DNA from: Crocodylus rhombifer
Taxonomy: Eukaryota > Chordata > Crocodylia > Crocodylidae
Direction: 5' to 3'
Length of the DNA stretch: 64,000 bases
NCBI GenBank assembly: GCA_038503035.1
Contig: JAVSML010024358.1
Span: forward strand, 124,001-188,000
The notes below the pieces were generated by a model. The model was not told where the DNA came from. It saw only the letters and a list, made by a program, of their open reading frames with translations, and did not search any database. Shown piece by piece: positions 35,740 to 46,711 of the stretch. A program made the translations under genes and the position numbers. Positions within the stretch are counted from its first letter, which is position 1; each line of letters begins with the position of its first letter.

Positions 35740-35850
35740 GTAGGCAACAACTGTATTTGCTGAAGGCATCTGATGAAGTAAATTGTTGCCTATGAAAGCT
35801 TGTGTCTCTCTCATCCAGGTAGTCTGTAAAATGCCACCTTGCTTTACCTT
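35740..35850 (+). repeat. Dispersed module ending in GAAAGCTTG...GTCTGTAAAATGCCACC
   Basis: GCATCTGATGAAGTAAATTG, TATGAAAGCTTG and AGTCTGTAAAATGCCACCTTG match a module widespread in vertebrate interspersed repeats as I remember it. The GAAAGCTTG core is shared with the fold-back element at 29057. Classification is uncertain. Confidence 0.45.
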
Positions 35851-36109
35851 TGAGATGACAAGTGTTTAATTATGAATGTCTTGCTTCTTTGAGAATGAAA
35901 ACTAATATAAATAAAGAGATTGTCTTGATCTACTAATTTCAAATCTGGATTCAAATCCAGACCTTGTATATTTGCCAATGATTCAAAACTGTTCAAACAT
36001 AGGGTTTTGTTTTAATCCATATGTATAGGAAATATGCACTGATTTCAGATTTTCTAAATGGCTTAGTACTTATTTACAATTATTCTAATTTAACACAGCA
36101 ACAATGTCT

Positions 36110-36480
36110 GGGGAGGAATTTATTGGTACCATATGCTACCACCTGTATCTATTGGCTTCTCTGAGCATGTCATCAAAGTAGTGGAGAAAGGATATTCAGT
36201 AGATATTATTTTCTTGGACTTACAATAAGCTGTTGCAAAATCTTTCACAAAAAATGATTAAGTAAATAGAGAAAGATAAATAAATTAGTTAAAGAACACA
36301 AACTAGGCATTAGGAAGAAATAGTTTGTTTTCAGTTCAACAAAAGGCTAATAATAGAGTAACCCAAAAATTCATACTAGGAGCAGTTTTTAATCTACTAA
36401 TAACTAGAAAAAGGAATAAAAAGTGAGGTAGTTGAATTTTCAGACCATATAAAATAAAAAACCAGATAAGTATGGAGGCC
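36110..36480 (+). mobile_element. Old CR1-like RT fragment
   Basis: The plus strand reads VVEKGYSVDIIFLDLQ, the RT palm block holding the first catalytic Asp, then RVTQKFILGAVFNLLI. Stops are frequent. A better-preserved CR1 follows at 36640. Confidence 0.6.
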
Positions 36481-37207
36481 TACTAACTCTAGCAATTTGC
36501 ACTTAGCTACTTTATACTTTAATTCCACCATCTGTGAAATGGGAATAATGAAACATACCCATTTTTCTAAGCAATTTCTATGCAATCATGTTAATCCTTC
36601 TAAACATTGGCTGTGTGAAATGCTCAATTAATTTTAAAATGTTATAGCTATTACATCATCTACTGTACTTAAGAATAGCTGGACATTCCATGGATTAACC
36701 AAGAGCAAGTCAGACCTGATTTTCTTCCATGATGAAGTGACAAGGTCTGTGGATGGGAGAATAGCAGTGGTTGTGATGCATCTTGACTTTAGCAATGCTC
36801 TTGACTCTGTGTCCCACAACATTCTCATTAACAAGCAAAGGAACTACAGACTAGATGAAAGTACTGTAAGATGGATACATAATTGGTTGAATCATCATAT
36901 TTAATGAGTAGTTATTAAATGAGTAGGTAGGAGATATCAAGTGGGGACAACAGTGTGGTCTTATTGGGAAAAACAAAACAAAACAAAACAACAACTGCAT
37001 ACTGGGTTGTATGTTGTGTAACAGGACTGTCACTTGCAAATCAAGGGAAGTGATTTTTCCACTCCATTGGGCACTGTTGAGGCCTCACCTGGAGTACTGT
37101 GTCCAATTTTTGGCCCACACTTGAAGAAGGATGTGGATAGTTTGGACACAAGAGTCCAGTGTAGAGCAACAAAAATGATCAGGGGCCTGAGAGGAGAGAT
37201 TTATTAG

Positions 37208-37330
37208 CAGAGAATCTGGTTTTCTCAGATAAAAAAATCTGCAATTTTTGAATTAAAAAAGTACCTCAAATCCACATTTTTCTGTGATTAAAATGAAACC
37301 TCACTATATATCTATCTATATCTATCTATC
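37208..37330 (+). mobile_element. Hairpin hAT-like MITE, left arm and loop only
   Basis: Starts CAGAGAATCTGGTTTTCTC and continues through the family blocks to AAAATGAAAC. A TATC-rich loop then runs to about 37371. Its own right arm is missing; a second complete copy follows at once. Confidence 0.7.
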
Positions 37331-37371
37331 TATCTAGATCTATATATTGATCTATATCTATATAGCTATAT
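37331..37371. repeat. TATC/TATA microsatellite in the MITE loop
   Basis: Imperfect TATC, GATC and TATA units. Similar GATA/TATC tracts sit in the loop of the copy at 42661, so the tract seems to grow from the MITE loop. Confidence 0.7.
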
Positions 37372-37391
37372 AGAAGTTTCCTTCTGATCTC

Positions 37392-37585
37392 CAGGGATCC
37401 TGGTATTCTCTGGTTAAAAAAAAAAAAAATCCTCAATTTTCAGGTTAAAAAAGTGACCCAAAATTAACAGATACGTATCTATATACAGCGGTGCTTCATT
37501 TTAATCACAGAAAAATGTGGATTTTGGATCACTTTTTTAACCTGAAAATTGAAGATTTTTTTAGCAGAGAAAACCAGGATCCCTG
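37392..37585 (+). mobile_element. Hairpin hAT-like MITE, complete
   Basis: A 194-bp element from CAGGGATCCTGG to CCAGGATCCCTG with nearly complete self-complementarity. Flanks CTGATCTC and AAGATCTA agree at only 5 of 8. The sequence just outside is itself inverted (37373-37390 against 37587-37604). Confidence 0.8.
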
Positions 37586-37799
37586 AAGATCTAGAGGAAA
37601 CTTCTAACTATGAGGATGGTCAAGAATTGGAACAGGCTACCTGGACAAGTTGTGGAATCTTTATTCTTAGAAGTTTTCAAGAGTTGATTAGACAGACGCT
37701 TGGCTGGGATGGTTTAGTCAGGGATGCTCCTGCCTTGCATAGGGCACTGGACTGTATGACCTTATGATGTTTCTTCTAGTCTTACTTTCCTATGATCCT

Positions 37800-39330
37800 G
37801 TCCATCCATCCATTTTTATGTTCTACTTATCATCTGGCCAATTAATAGTCAATTAATTGAATTGCTTATACTTCTATATTATCCATTTATCCTACTTCCA
37901 AATTTAATAGTGCCTAGAATATTTTCCTCAACATTACTGTATCAGTGAAACTGCATAGCAATCAAGAATAAGTATCTTTTCATGAGTGTTATCATGGCTA
38001 TTTTTGAGTGTCAATATTGTAAGATAGACATTATTAAAAATAGTAAAATATATAAATTTAAAGATGCTAAAACATTTCAGTTACCCAATAGAAAAAAAAA
38101 AAAATCTGATCTTGCTCCCAATTAGGTCAATAGGCCTAGTCAATTTTACCTTCCAACTAAACATGCTGCTTCCTCTTTCCACAAACATGCTCCTTCCTCT
38201 TTCCAGGAAGAAAATGGAATACATAATGAGATTAGATTATGCACAAATCAAACTGCCTCATGAGACATTAAGCCCTTTGTGAGCTTGTCTGCATAACAGA
38301 TCAAGAGCAGCACTTCTTGAGGTATTCATTATTTCCACTTCTGACTCATGCCAGAAAGTCTACAGTTAGTATGGATTCACAGATGTCCAAACGCACACAC
38401 ATGCAACAACAAAACAATAAACCATCACAACTATGAACTTTGCACAAATATAATCAATCCTATCAATCATTTCTCAATCCATTTTGAGAAATGAGGGAAG
38501 TTTTAGATCAGTTTTCATTGCAAAAAAAAAATTACCTGGTGTTTCCACATTTTATTGGCATTCTGGAAAACGCAGAAAACATTGCGGGGCATGTTATCTT
38601 GGTGAGACAGATCCACTTGTCACTTGTCAGGTGCTGAATGCATATGCATAATTTATATTGCTAAAAATGTTGTCATGCATCATTCATCTAAACAGAAATG
38701 TTGATGAGTTAACACATTTTGAGTAGGAAAAAGGTGAGGAAAAATGTATAATTTAGATGAAATTAGAGAATCTGGACCCCTCTCATTTCAAGGTTGTGTA
38801 GACCACTGTAGTTACCTGGCGAAAACTGGAGGGATATAAGCATTTGCCAAGCAAACTGTCTGCTGGGATATCTACTGGTGTCTGAATGCTAAAAAGGCCC
38901 AGGGTTGGCTGGGGAAAATGGACACTTACAACCCCCTTCATTGTCAAAACTGATCCTGTTCACCAAGGAAGCAACAGAGTGCTATTCCATCAGGAAAAGA
39001 AAAAAGGGAGGCTTTGGAAGACTTAAGATAAATCTTAACTGGTGCACCCATTGCATAAGCTCATGAACTAGAAACTTACCTTTCTATTTTTTAAACAAAA
39101 TAACATATACTTTCCATCATCTTTAGACTTCCTCTAAATTCAGCTTTAAGATCATCAATTAGATGATCCCTTCCATAAATATTACGATTCTGCATATGTC
39201 ACATTCTCATCTAATGATTTTATATGGCTTTTTTTTTTTACTTTAAGATACAAGGATGACTGCTATGTCAAAAATACATGTAGTAGTAACTTCTTACATC
39301 TTTTTCCAAAATCCCCTTTTGGAAGGTAAG
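37800..39330. other. Unique AT-rich DNA
   Basis: No repeat ends, RNA gene or credible exon recognised. Confidence 0.45.
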
Positions 39331-39334
39331 TAAC

Positions 39335-39640
39335 CCTTCTGGGCACATCCAGATGAGTGCACACATGCGTTTCCCCAGGGACAAATAGCAGCAGCACATA
39401 GTTGTACCACGGCTACCTGTGCCCAGGGAATGCCTGTGCACATGTGCTCTGGTGTGCAACAAATTGACCTGGGGGGCGGGGGCAGAGGGTTTGGTGGGGT
39501 TGATATGGCTGAGGTCAGCACCTGGGCTGTCCCCAGCAGCTTTCCCTAGGGTCCTGGGTGCCTTCCAGAGCTCCAGTGGCAGCAATACAGACACACAGAG
39601 CCTCGCTGGCATACTCAGAAAAACTCAGCCCAGCCCCTTA
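39335..39640 (+). repeat. Unclassified dispersed repeat, GC-rich, copy 1
   Basis: It shares ordered blocks with 58524-58812: GGGCACATCCA-ATGA at the start, CCCAGGGACAA-TAGCAGCAGCACA, CAGCACCTGGGC and GAGCC-GGCTGG or CTCGCTGG near the end. The GC-rich interior and two separate copies suggest a DNA transposon derivative. Ends undefined. Confidence 0.5.
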
Positions 39641-39800
39641 CATTCTGCTATTATCCTTTTTCACCTGACTAAGTATGTAACTCAGTGTAAACTCAAATTC
39701 CTGGAACGTTATTCTCTGAAAACCAAATGGGGAGGGCCCTACCGCTTTTTAGCCTCAAAGCTAAATGCCTATAGTTCTTCATCAGGCAGTGGGATACCTA

Positions 39801-40082
39801 GGGTGTTCATACATGTACTCTGTGGCATTTATACATGTGCTGCTCTGGGGGCTTTAATTAGAGTGGCTCTCAAAGCCACTCTAATTAAAGCTTGTCAAAC
39901 TAGCTTTAGTTAAAGCACCCCCACCACCAGTTTTCAGTGTGAGGAGATTGATACAAGTGATGCTGGAGTCTGCTGGAGTACAGTAATTACCATGCTCTGG
40001 CAGACTCAGTCAATCAAATCCACTCTGATGCATTGTAATTACACTGTGTTGGACCAGCCTTGGTGCACCTATATGGGTGCCC
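39801..40082. mobile_element. Harbinger-like MITE, copy with long internal hairpin
   Basis: Ends GGGTGTTCATACATG and CCTATATGGGTGCCC are inverted, with CTA and TTA flanks. A perfect 17-bp stem, 39850-39866 with 39874-39890 (GCTTTAATTAGAGTGGC), encloses a 7-base loop. Downstream blocks GTAATTACCATGC and TCAATCAAATCC match the family. Confidence 0.7.
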
Positions 40083-40087
40083 TTATG

Positions 40088-40190
40088 TTCTAGGCTAGCC
40101 ACCCTCTCCCCAGTGAGGATTTGAAACTATAGCTCTCACTTCCCAGAAAAGTACTCTAATAGCCTTGGACCGTAGCCTAGGGCTAGGTCC
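40088..40190 (-). repeat. tRNA-SINE-like remnant, minus strand
   Basis: The reverse complement reads GGCTATTAGAGTACTTTTC and then AGTTTCAAATCC, a degenerate A box and B box arrangement. It is similar to the remnant at 13140-13262. Confidence 0.4.
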
Positions 40191-40199
40191 AAGTCCCAT

Positions 40200-42355
40200 G
40201 GCATACAGGGTGCCTTAAGTTCCTTTCAAGAGTGCCACAGGGTGCCACTGTTAGCACTTTTAGGTGTGCAAACATGATTTACAAGATGAACTCTGAGATT
40301 TCATATAGGAACCAGTTATGTTAAAACCATTCTTTCTGGTCTTTAGAAAAGAAGAATTGCTCTATTATTTTCCTGTAGTCAAGAGTGAAAACTGTGAGCC
40401 AGTCTCTTCCAAGGGATATCTTGAGTCAAATGAGGAGTGTCTTGAGTCTAACAGGGTTGAAAATTGCTGGGCTAGACATTGCTAAGAGCTGTTGTAACTG
40501 GACCACTGAGCAGTCAAATGGGTCCAAAAAGAGCATGATGGAAGGGACATAGCTGAATGAATGATCATTGCCTTGTAAGGGGCAGAGGGTAGGGCAAGAG
40601 TAGCCTGTTTTGACTATTGGACTAAAAGGTGAGAGGGATAAAATGCAAAATCCCTGAACATTTTGCACTTTATGCAGCCATGGGAGCGTGATGTAAAATT
40701 ACATGAGTGATCTTTTGGATCACTTAAGTGTATAACTTTGACACATAAGTACTATGTAACCATCTAAAGGTGAAATTGAATTTTGGCTATAATATTCTTC
40801 AGATAGAAGATAGTTCTCTTTCCCAAAAGTGCGTAAGGACAATTGCTGTGGTTCTACAATGTGAGGTCAAACCTGTTGGGACCGATTAGAAAAATAGCAG
40901 GGGTATGCTAAGTAGTTTATCAAAGTATAAAGAAATGTTACATTGAATGAAACACAGAAAAAATAGCAAGTCCATAATGACATCCCGGCAAGAGCATATT
41001 AAGAAAGCTAGAACAGCAGGGGTATTAAAGCCCAGTAGTTAAGATAATGAAGTCAAATAAATTGTCTTCACTGTTGTGCTTTCATTGTAACCAAAGCACA
41101 CTGTGATAAATGAAACATACTTGTTTGATGGAAATCATAAACATTCATGTTTATTAAACAATTATTAACACTTCTATAACATTGATATTTTATGTTCATT
41201 ATATGCTCATTGCATTACAGCAAGTTTATTTCCTTGTTTCATTTCTCCAGTGTCATTGTGCTTGTGCAAGACAGGTCTATTTTTTTATGTTATATAGTAC
41301 AGTATGTGAGTAACGTTCAGTTCTTAATGGAAGTGTCACATCATTTCCAGATCAAATTATCTAGTTTTAACAGCTAAAGGGAATCAAATTAATCAGAAAA
41401 AACAGAATACAAAACAATATAAATGATTTGGTTCCCAAGGTGTTGACTGAAATGCATGGAGGTCATGTTTACCAGTTATCACATTAAGTGGAAGTCATAA
41501 GCTTAAGGGGATTCTCCATTAGTTATCATTAGAAGCCTCATATGAGGAGCATATGCACAGGTTTAAGCAGCTAAGAAAGTGCAACTGAGTTTAATCAGGT
41601 AAAAAACAATGGGGATTAGGTTTCTTTTTTTTAATTAGTCTGTTATTAAATATGTAGACATGGGGTTATGAATAGAGGCACATAGCATTTAATATTTAGG
41701 ACTGGTCCCAATGATGTTTAAATCAGACAAAATTCCCATTAAAAAAATAAGGATGATATCCTCCATAAATGCATGTCACACAAAAATTGCTCCCCTTAAT
41801 TGGACCTGTGGCAAGCTGCTGGTTTTGTCTCTCAGAATCATAAAGAATACTCTTAAATGTCTCTTGGTCTGAATTACAGCACTAGCTCTGCTTTCTGTCA
41901 CACTTCTTAGGCATAGGCTATCTGCCTCTTACCACTTCACTGAACTTGAGTCCTACTTGAACCACCCCACTATATTTTCAGTCCAGATTCCACAAGTCTC
42001 CACCTCAGGGACATGTACTAGTAAAAGCAGACTTAGGGATTTAAAAAGGCTTTTAAAGACAGTAGCATTTGTTGCAATAAATGTTACAGATAAGGCGGGG
42101 AAAGTAAAACATTTCAGTGAAGTTCTGTGAATTTCTCTGCCTCAGTTTTCTCACCTCTTTGAAGAATTCTCAGGCTTCAACTCAGAAGTCTTCTAAGAGT
42201 GCCCAGGGTCTCTCCTCCTTCTCATGTCATCTTCTTCAAAAGATTGACCTTCAAACTCATTTGGTGTCACAGTCAGAAACTGCAACAATATACCTAATAA
42301 AGATTATTTGGATAATGAAAGGGACAAGCAGAGGGATAAGACAGCAAAAGAGTTA
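40200..42355. other. Unique AT-rich DNA
   Basis: Nothing convincing seen on either strand. Confidence 0.45.
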
Positions 42356-42660
42356 GAGAGTTTTTTATGAGTCGGAATGAATATAATTCAGGAGGCGTGA
42401 TGAACTTCATCCCAGAGCACTGAAAGAACTGGAAGAAGAGATCTTGGAGTCTTTGACAATGATATTGTTAAAGTCATGGGTGACAAGCAAGGTACCAGAG
42501 GAGTGGAGACAGGCCAATGTACTGCCCCTCTTTAAAAAAGGCAAAAAAGGGATCTGGGAAACTACAAAACAATTAGGCTCACCCCAATATTTGGGAAGCT
42601 ACTGGAGCATATCCCAAGGAAGTCCAGTTGCAAGCATCTGGAGGAGGACAGGTTTATCAC

Positions 42661-42968
42661 CAGGGATCCTGGTTTTCTCTGATAAACAAATCCCCAGTCT
42701 TCACATTAAAAAAGTAACCCAAAATCTACATTTTTTCTGTGATTAAAATGAAACACCAGTATATATATCTAGATAGATAGATAGGTATGGATAGATATGT
42801 TTATATCTATAGCTATCTATATATCAAAGTGCTTCTATCTTATATACCTATAGATATAGCTATATATATTAGTGGCATTTCATTTTAATCATGGAAAAAT
42901 GTGGATTTTGGGTTATTTTTTAATTGGAAGACTGGGGATTTTTTTATCAGAGAAAACCAGGATCCCTG
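42661..42968 (+). mobile_element. Hairpin hAT-like MITE with expanded GATA/TATA loop
   Basis: A 308-bp copy from CAGGGATCCTGG to CCAGGATCCCTG. Flanks TTTATCAC and CTTATGAC match at 6 of 8. The loop has grown into about 110 bases of GATA, TATC and TATA units, which explains its length against the 142-199 bp of other copies. It interrupts the old CR1. Confidence 0.85.
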
Positions 42969-43129
42969 CTTATGACAAGCACTCAGCATGTATTTGCTAA
43001 GAATAAATCATGTCAAAGAAACTTAAATTTCCTTCTTTGACAAAGTAACTACTTAGGTGGGTGAAGGGAATGCTATGGATCTAGTATATTTATACTTCAG
43101 CAAACCTTTTGACAAAGTCCTGCGTGACC

Positions 43130-44368
43130 TGTCAGACCAACCTAGTGGCCTTCTATGACCAGGTCACAAAATCCTTGGATGCAGGTGTTGTGGTGGACGT
43201 AGTCTTTCTGGACTTTAGGAAGGCCTTAGACACTGTCTCTCACCCCATTCTCATAAAAAAATTAGGAGATAGTGGTGTCGATACCTACACAGTCAGGTGG
43301 GTTGCCAATTGGCTGGGGGGCTGTACCCAGAGAATGGTGGTGGACGGGTCATTTTTGACCTGGAGGGATGTGGGCAGTGGGGTCCCCCAGGGCTCGGTCC
43401 TCGGGCCTGGCAGTGTTCAATATCTTCATCAGTAACTTGGACAAGGGGGTGAAAAGCACCTTGATCAAATTCACAGAAGACACTAAGATGTGGGGAGAAG
43501 TGGGCACACTAGAAGGGAGGGATAGGCTGCAATTGGATCTGGACAGGTTACAGGGGTGGGCGGATGAAAATAAGATGGGATTCAATAGTGACACGTGCAG
43601 GGTACTGCACCTAGGGAAAAAGAACCAGAAGCATACCTACAGGCTGGGGAACTCCCTTCTGGTCAGCACAGAGGCAGAAAAGGATCTCTGAGTCATTACA
43701 GACTCCAGGATGAACATGGGCTGCCAATTTGGGGAGTCAGTCAGGAAGGCTAACCGCACCTTGTCATGCATTCACAGATGCATCACGAGAAGACCCAAGG
43801 AGGTGATCCTTCCCCTCTATAAGACATTGGTCAGGCTGCAGTTGGAGTACTGTGTCCAGTTCTGGGCACTGCACTTCAGGAGGGATGTGGACAACATGGA
43901 GAGGGTCCAGAGGAGGGCCACTCGCATGATCAGGATCAGCAGGGCAGGCCCTATGAGGAGAGGATATGGGACCTGAACCTGTTCAGCCTCCACAAGAGAA
44001 GGCTGAAAGGGGATCTGGTGGCCATCTATAAACTGGCCAAGGGAGACCATCAGGCAATGGGAGAGTCCCTGTTCCCCCAAGCACTATTGGGAGTAACAAG
44101 GAATAATGGCCATAAGTTGATGGAGAGAAGATTCAGGCTAGATATCAGGAGGCACTACTTCACAGTCAGGGCGTCTAAGGACCTGGAACCAACTTCCAAG
44201 AGAAGTGGTGCTTGCTTCTACCCTGGGGGGGTCTTCAAAAAGTGGCTAAATAGACACCTTGCTGGGGTCGTTTGACCCCAGCATTCTTTCCTGCCCATGG
44301 CAGGGGGTTGGACTTGATGATCTGCTCGGGTCCCTTCCTACCTTACCAACTATGAAACCATGAAACTA
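43130..44368 (+). pseudogene. Younger CR1 LINE, 5'-truncated RT, nested in the old CR1
   Basis: Begins inside the RT domain: NLVAFYDQVTKSLDAGVVVD, then VFLDFRKALDTVSH with the first catalytic Asp, and GSGVPQGSVLGP. The FADD position reads FTEDTKMWGE, so the first Asp is Glu or lost. Frameshifts near 43400 and 43690 break the frame, with later open pieces at 43710-43976 and 44018-44275. The 3' UTR ends in TGATGATCTGCTCGGG and AACTATGAAACCATGAAACT. TGACC flanks it (43125-43129, 44369-44373). Restoring the flanks rejoins the old CR1 frame. It is clearly less diverged than its host element. Confidence 0.9.
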
Positions 44369-44408
44369 TGACCTTCTCATAAACAAATTGGAGGTATGTG
44401 GCCTAGAC

Positions 44409-44836
44409 CAGTGCTCTCCAACCTTTTAAGTAGGAGAGGGGCATTTAAAAGTAACCCAAGATATACCATGTGCCTCTGCCTCCCCTCCCTCTCCCCATCC
44501 AGCAGGTAAGTCTCTGGGGAGGGAAGTTGTGGGGAAGAGGAGAGATTGAGGCCAAAGGAGAAAAAATTATTTGAGGTGCATCTCCCCAGCAGGTAGGTCC
44601 TACCTGGCCAGGGCCCTGCTCAACTTATCCCTGCTCCTGCTTCTGCAGCACTGTCCCTGACTGCAGGGACCTTGATCTAGGCCCCATCCCTTCCCTGCCT
44701 CATGGACTGACCTGCCAGTCTGGGGTGCATGCGTTCATGTATGCAAGCACTCAGCCCCCCCACCCCAGCCTCAGATCAACTCCAAGAGGCTCTGAGATCT
44801 ACTGGTGGCTCAAAATCCATTCGGTGGTGACCACTG
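44409..44836. mobile_element. hAT MITE with 8-bp duplication
   Basis: A 428-bp element. The left end CAGTGCTCTCCAACC and right end GGTGGTGACCACTG are inverted. GCCTAGAC (44401-44408) and GTCTAGAC (44837-44844) form an 8-bp duplication with one mismatch, the hAT signature. Removing the element restores CR1 sequence across the junction. The GC-rich interior has no coding signal. Confidence 0.88.
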
Positions 44837-46711
44837 GTCTAGACATATCTACTACAAGGTTGAAAGGCAACTGGCTTAATAACCACAAGCAAAAGGTAAT
44901 TAAACTTGGATTCATGATAGAATGGCAGGAGGTTTCTAGTGGAGTCCCCAAAAGGTCTATTCTGTTCTCACTGCTGGTCAATGGGTTTGTTAAAGATTTG
45001 GATGCTGGAATAGAAAGTTTCTTAAGCAAGTCTTCAGATGACATGAAAGAGAGAAAAATCATGAACATGCTGAAGGATGGGAACACAATTCAAAAAAAAT
45101 ATTGACATATTGGAAAACTGGGCTGAAGCTGACAATTGCAAGGTATTATACCTTGGGATGAATAATTAAAAATACAAAAACAGAATAGGTGATACCTGGC
45201 TGGATGGCAGCACTATGGAGAAGGACCTGGCAGTCTTAGTAGGTTGCGGGCTCTATACGAATCTGCAGCATGATGCAGCTGCACAAAAGGTGGATGCAGT
45301 TTTCAGATTCATCAATAGATGATTAAGTGCAAGATGCTGGAGGTGGTAGTGCATCGCTACTCAGAATTGGTTAGGCTTTATCTAGAGCATTATGTGTGCT
45401 TTACATTTTAAAAGGACATGGAAAAGTTACAGAGGAGCCAGAGGCACAGAGGAAGGCACCAAAAAGTATAATGGGCTTGGAAACAAATAATATGAGGAGA
45501 GGCTGAAGGAAATAAGCATATTCAGCTTTGGGAAAAGTCACTTAAGGGGAACACAAAAGTAGTCTTCAAATACTTGAAGGACTGTCATAAAGAAGGGGTA
45601 AAACCCCTTTTTCTTTCTGCAGAGAGTAAGAAATAGACCAATGCTTGAAGTTGGAGCTGAGTAGGTCTAGATTGGATATCAGAAAGAAGTAACTTATTGT
45701 TAGAACAGTGAAGCAGTAGAACAGACTACCTAGGAAAGCTGTGGACTCTCCATTACTGAAAGTGTTCAAAAAGGGGTTAGGTAGTTACTGGTCATGGTGA
45801 TTCAGGCATAGCTTTGCCTATGTTCTTCTGTGTCTATTCCCCATGTTTCTGGGCTTTGCTAGTTGCCTCATGGGTCCAGAAGGAAATTTTGTCCCCTCCT
45901 GCTGCTACATGTATAAGCGCTTTTTAAGCCTTTATCAGAAGCATTGATAATTGGCTGCAGCCAAGGCTGTAGAATTAACTGGGGTGTCCCAGTGCTCCAG
46001 CTGGGATGTATACCTAGATGTTTGTGGATAGAAGGTTTTTCCCCTTCACTCAAGGTCAGACTAGTCACCATATTTGGGGTCGGGAAGGAATTTTACCCTA
46101 TGGTCAGATTGGTATGGGTTGACAGAGGTTTTGCTTTCCTTTGTACCAAAGGACATGGTTCTCTTCCTGTGATACCTCAAGTGTATTTTAGGAACCCTTG
46201 AAGCCAGGAGCACTGTGGTCCCTCTGCTTTACCTGTGGTATATTAGGGTGTTATATCCTTTGTTTTGTCAGGGTTGACTGTGTAGTTTTGTGGATTGTGT
46301 AACCAGTGGATTTATATAGGATGGTTTGGATAAGCATGATCCTACCACAGGCAGGGGCTGGACTAGAAGACCTCTCAAGGTCCCTTTCAGTCCTTCTTCT
46401 TTATGATTCTATGATATAAATAGATATCCCTAGGATTGCTGTAGATTAGCATGTTTCATAGATTTCATAGATTTCATAGACATTAGGGCTGGAAGGGACC
46501 TTGGGAGATCATTGAGTCCAGCCCCCTGCCCAAAGGGCAGGAAGTCAGCTGGGGTCATAGGATCCCAGCATGATAAGCATCCAATGTACTCTTGAAGGTG
46601 TTCAATGTAGGTGCAGACTGTTCCAGACCTTGGGGGCTCGGACAGTAAAGAAATTCTTCCTTATGTCCAGCCTGAAACGGTCTTGCAGGAGTTTGTGACC
46701 GTTCGACCTCG

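Larger units (their letters stand above)
36640..37797 (+). mobile_element. CR1 LINE, interrupted by hairpin MITEs
   Basis: The left part, to about 37207, encodes the RT palm (HLDFSNALDSVSHNILI near 36780) and the C-terminal block (GGCCTCACCTGGAGTACTGTG). The right part, from about 37587, is the CR1 3' tail: GAACAGGCTACC, CTTGGCTGGGATGG and a final TTCCTATGATCC. Between them lie MITE arms at 37208-37585. Confidence 0.88.
42360..46425 (+). mobile_element. Old CR1 LINE, split into four pieces by later insertions
   Basis: The pieces are 42360-42660, 42969-43129, about 44374-44408 and 44845-46425. They read in order as one element. The first encodes DELHPRALKELEEE, then PEEWRQANVLPLFKKG (RT fingers). 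The second reaches the palm (VYLYFSKPFDKVL). The third restores DLLINKLEVCGLD. The fourth begins STRLKGNWLNNHKQKVI, then VSSGVPKRSILF, and runs to the 3' tail GGGGCTGGACTAGAAGACC and ATTCTATG. Stops, indels and loss of the catalytic site show it is dead. The inserts are a hairpin MITE, a younger CR1 and a hAT MITE. Confidence 0.88.
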
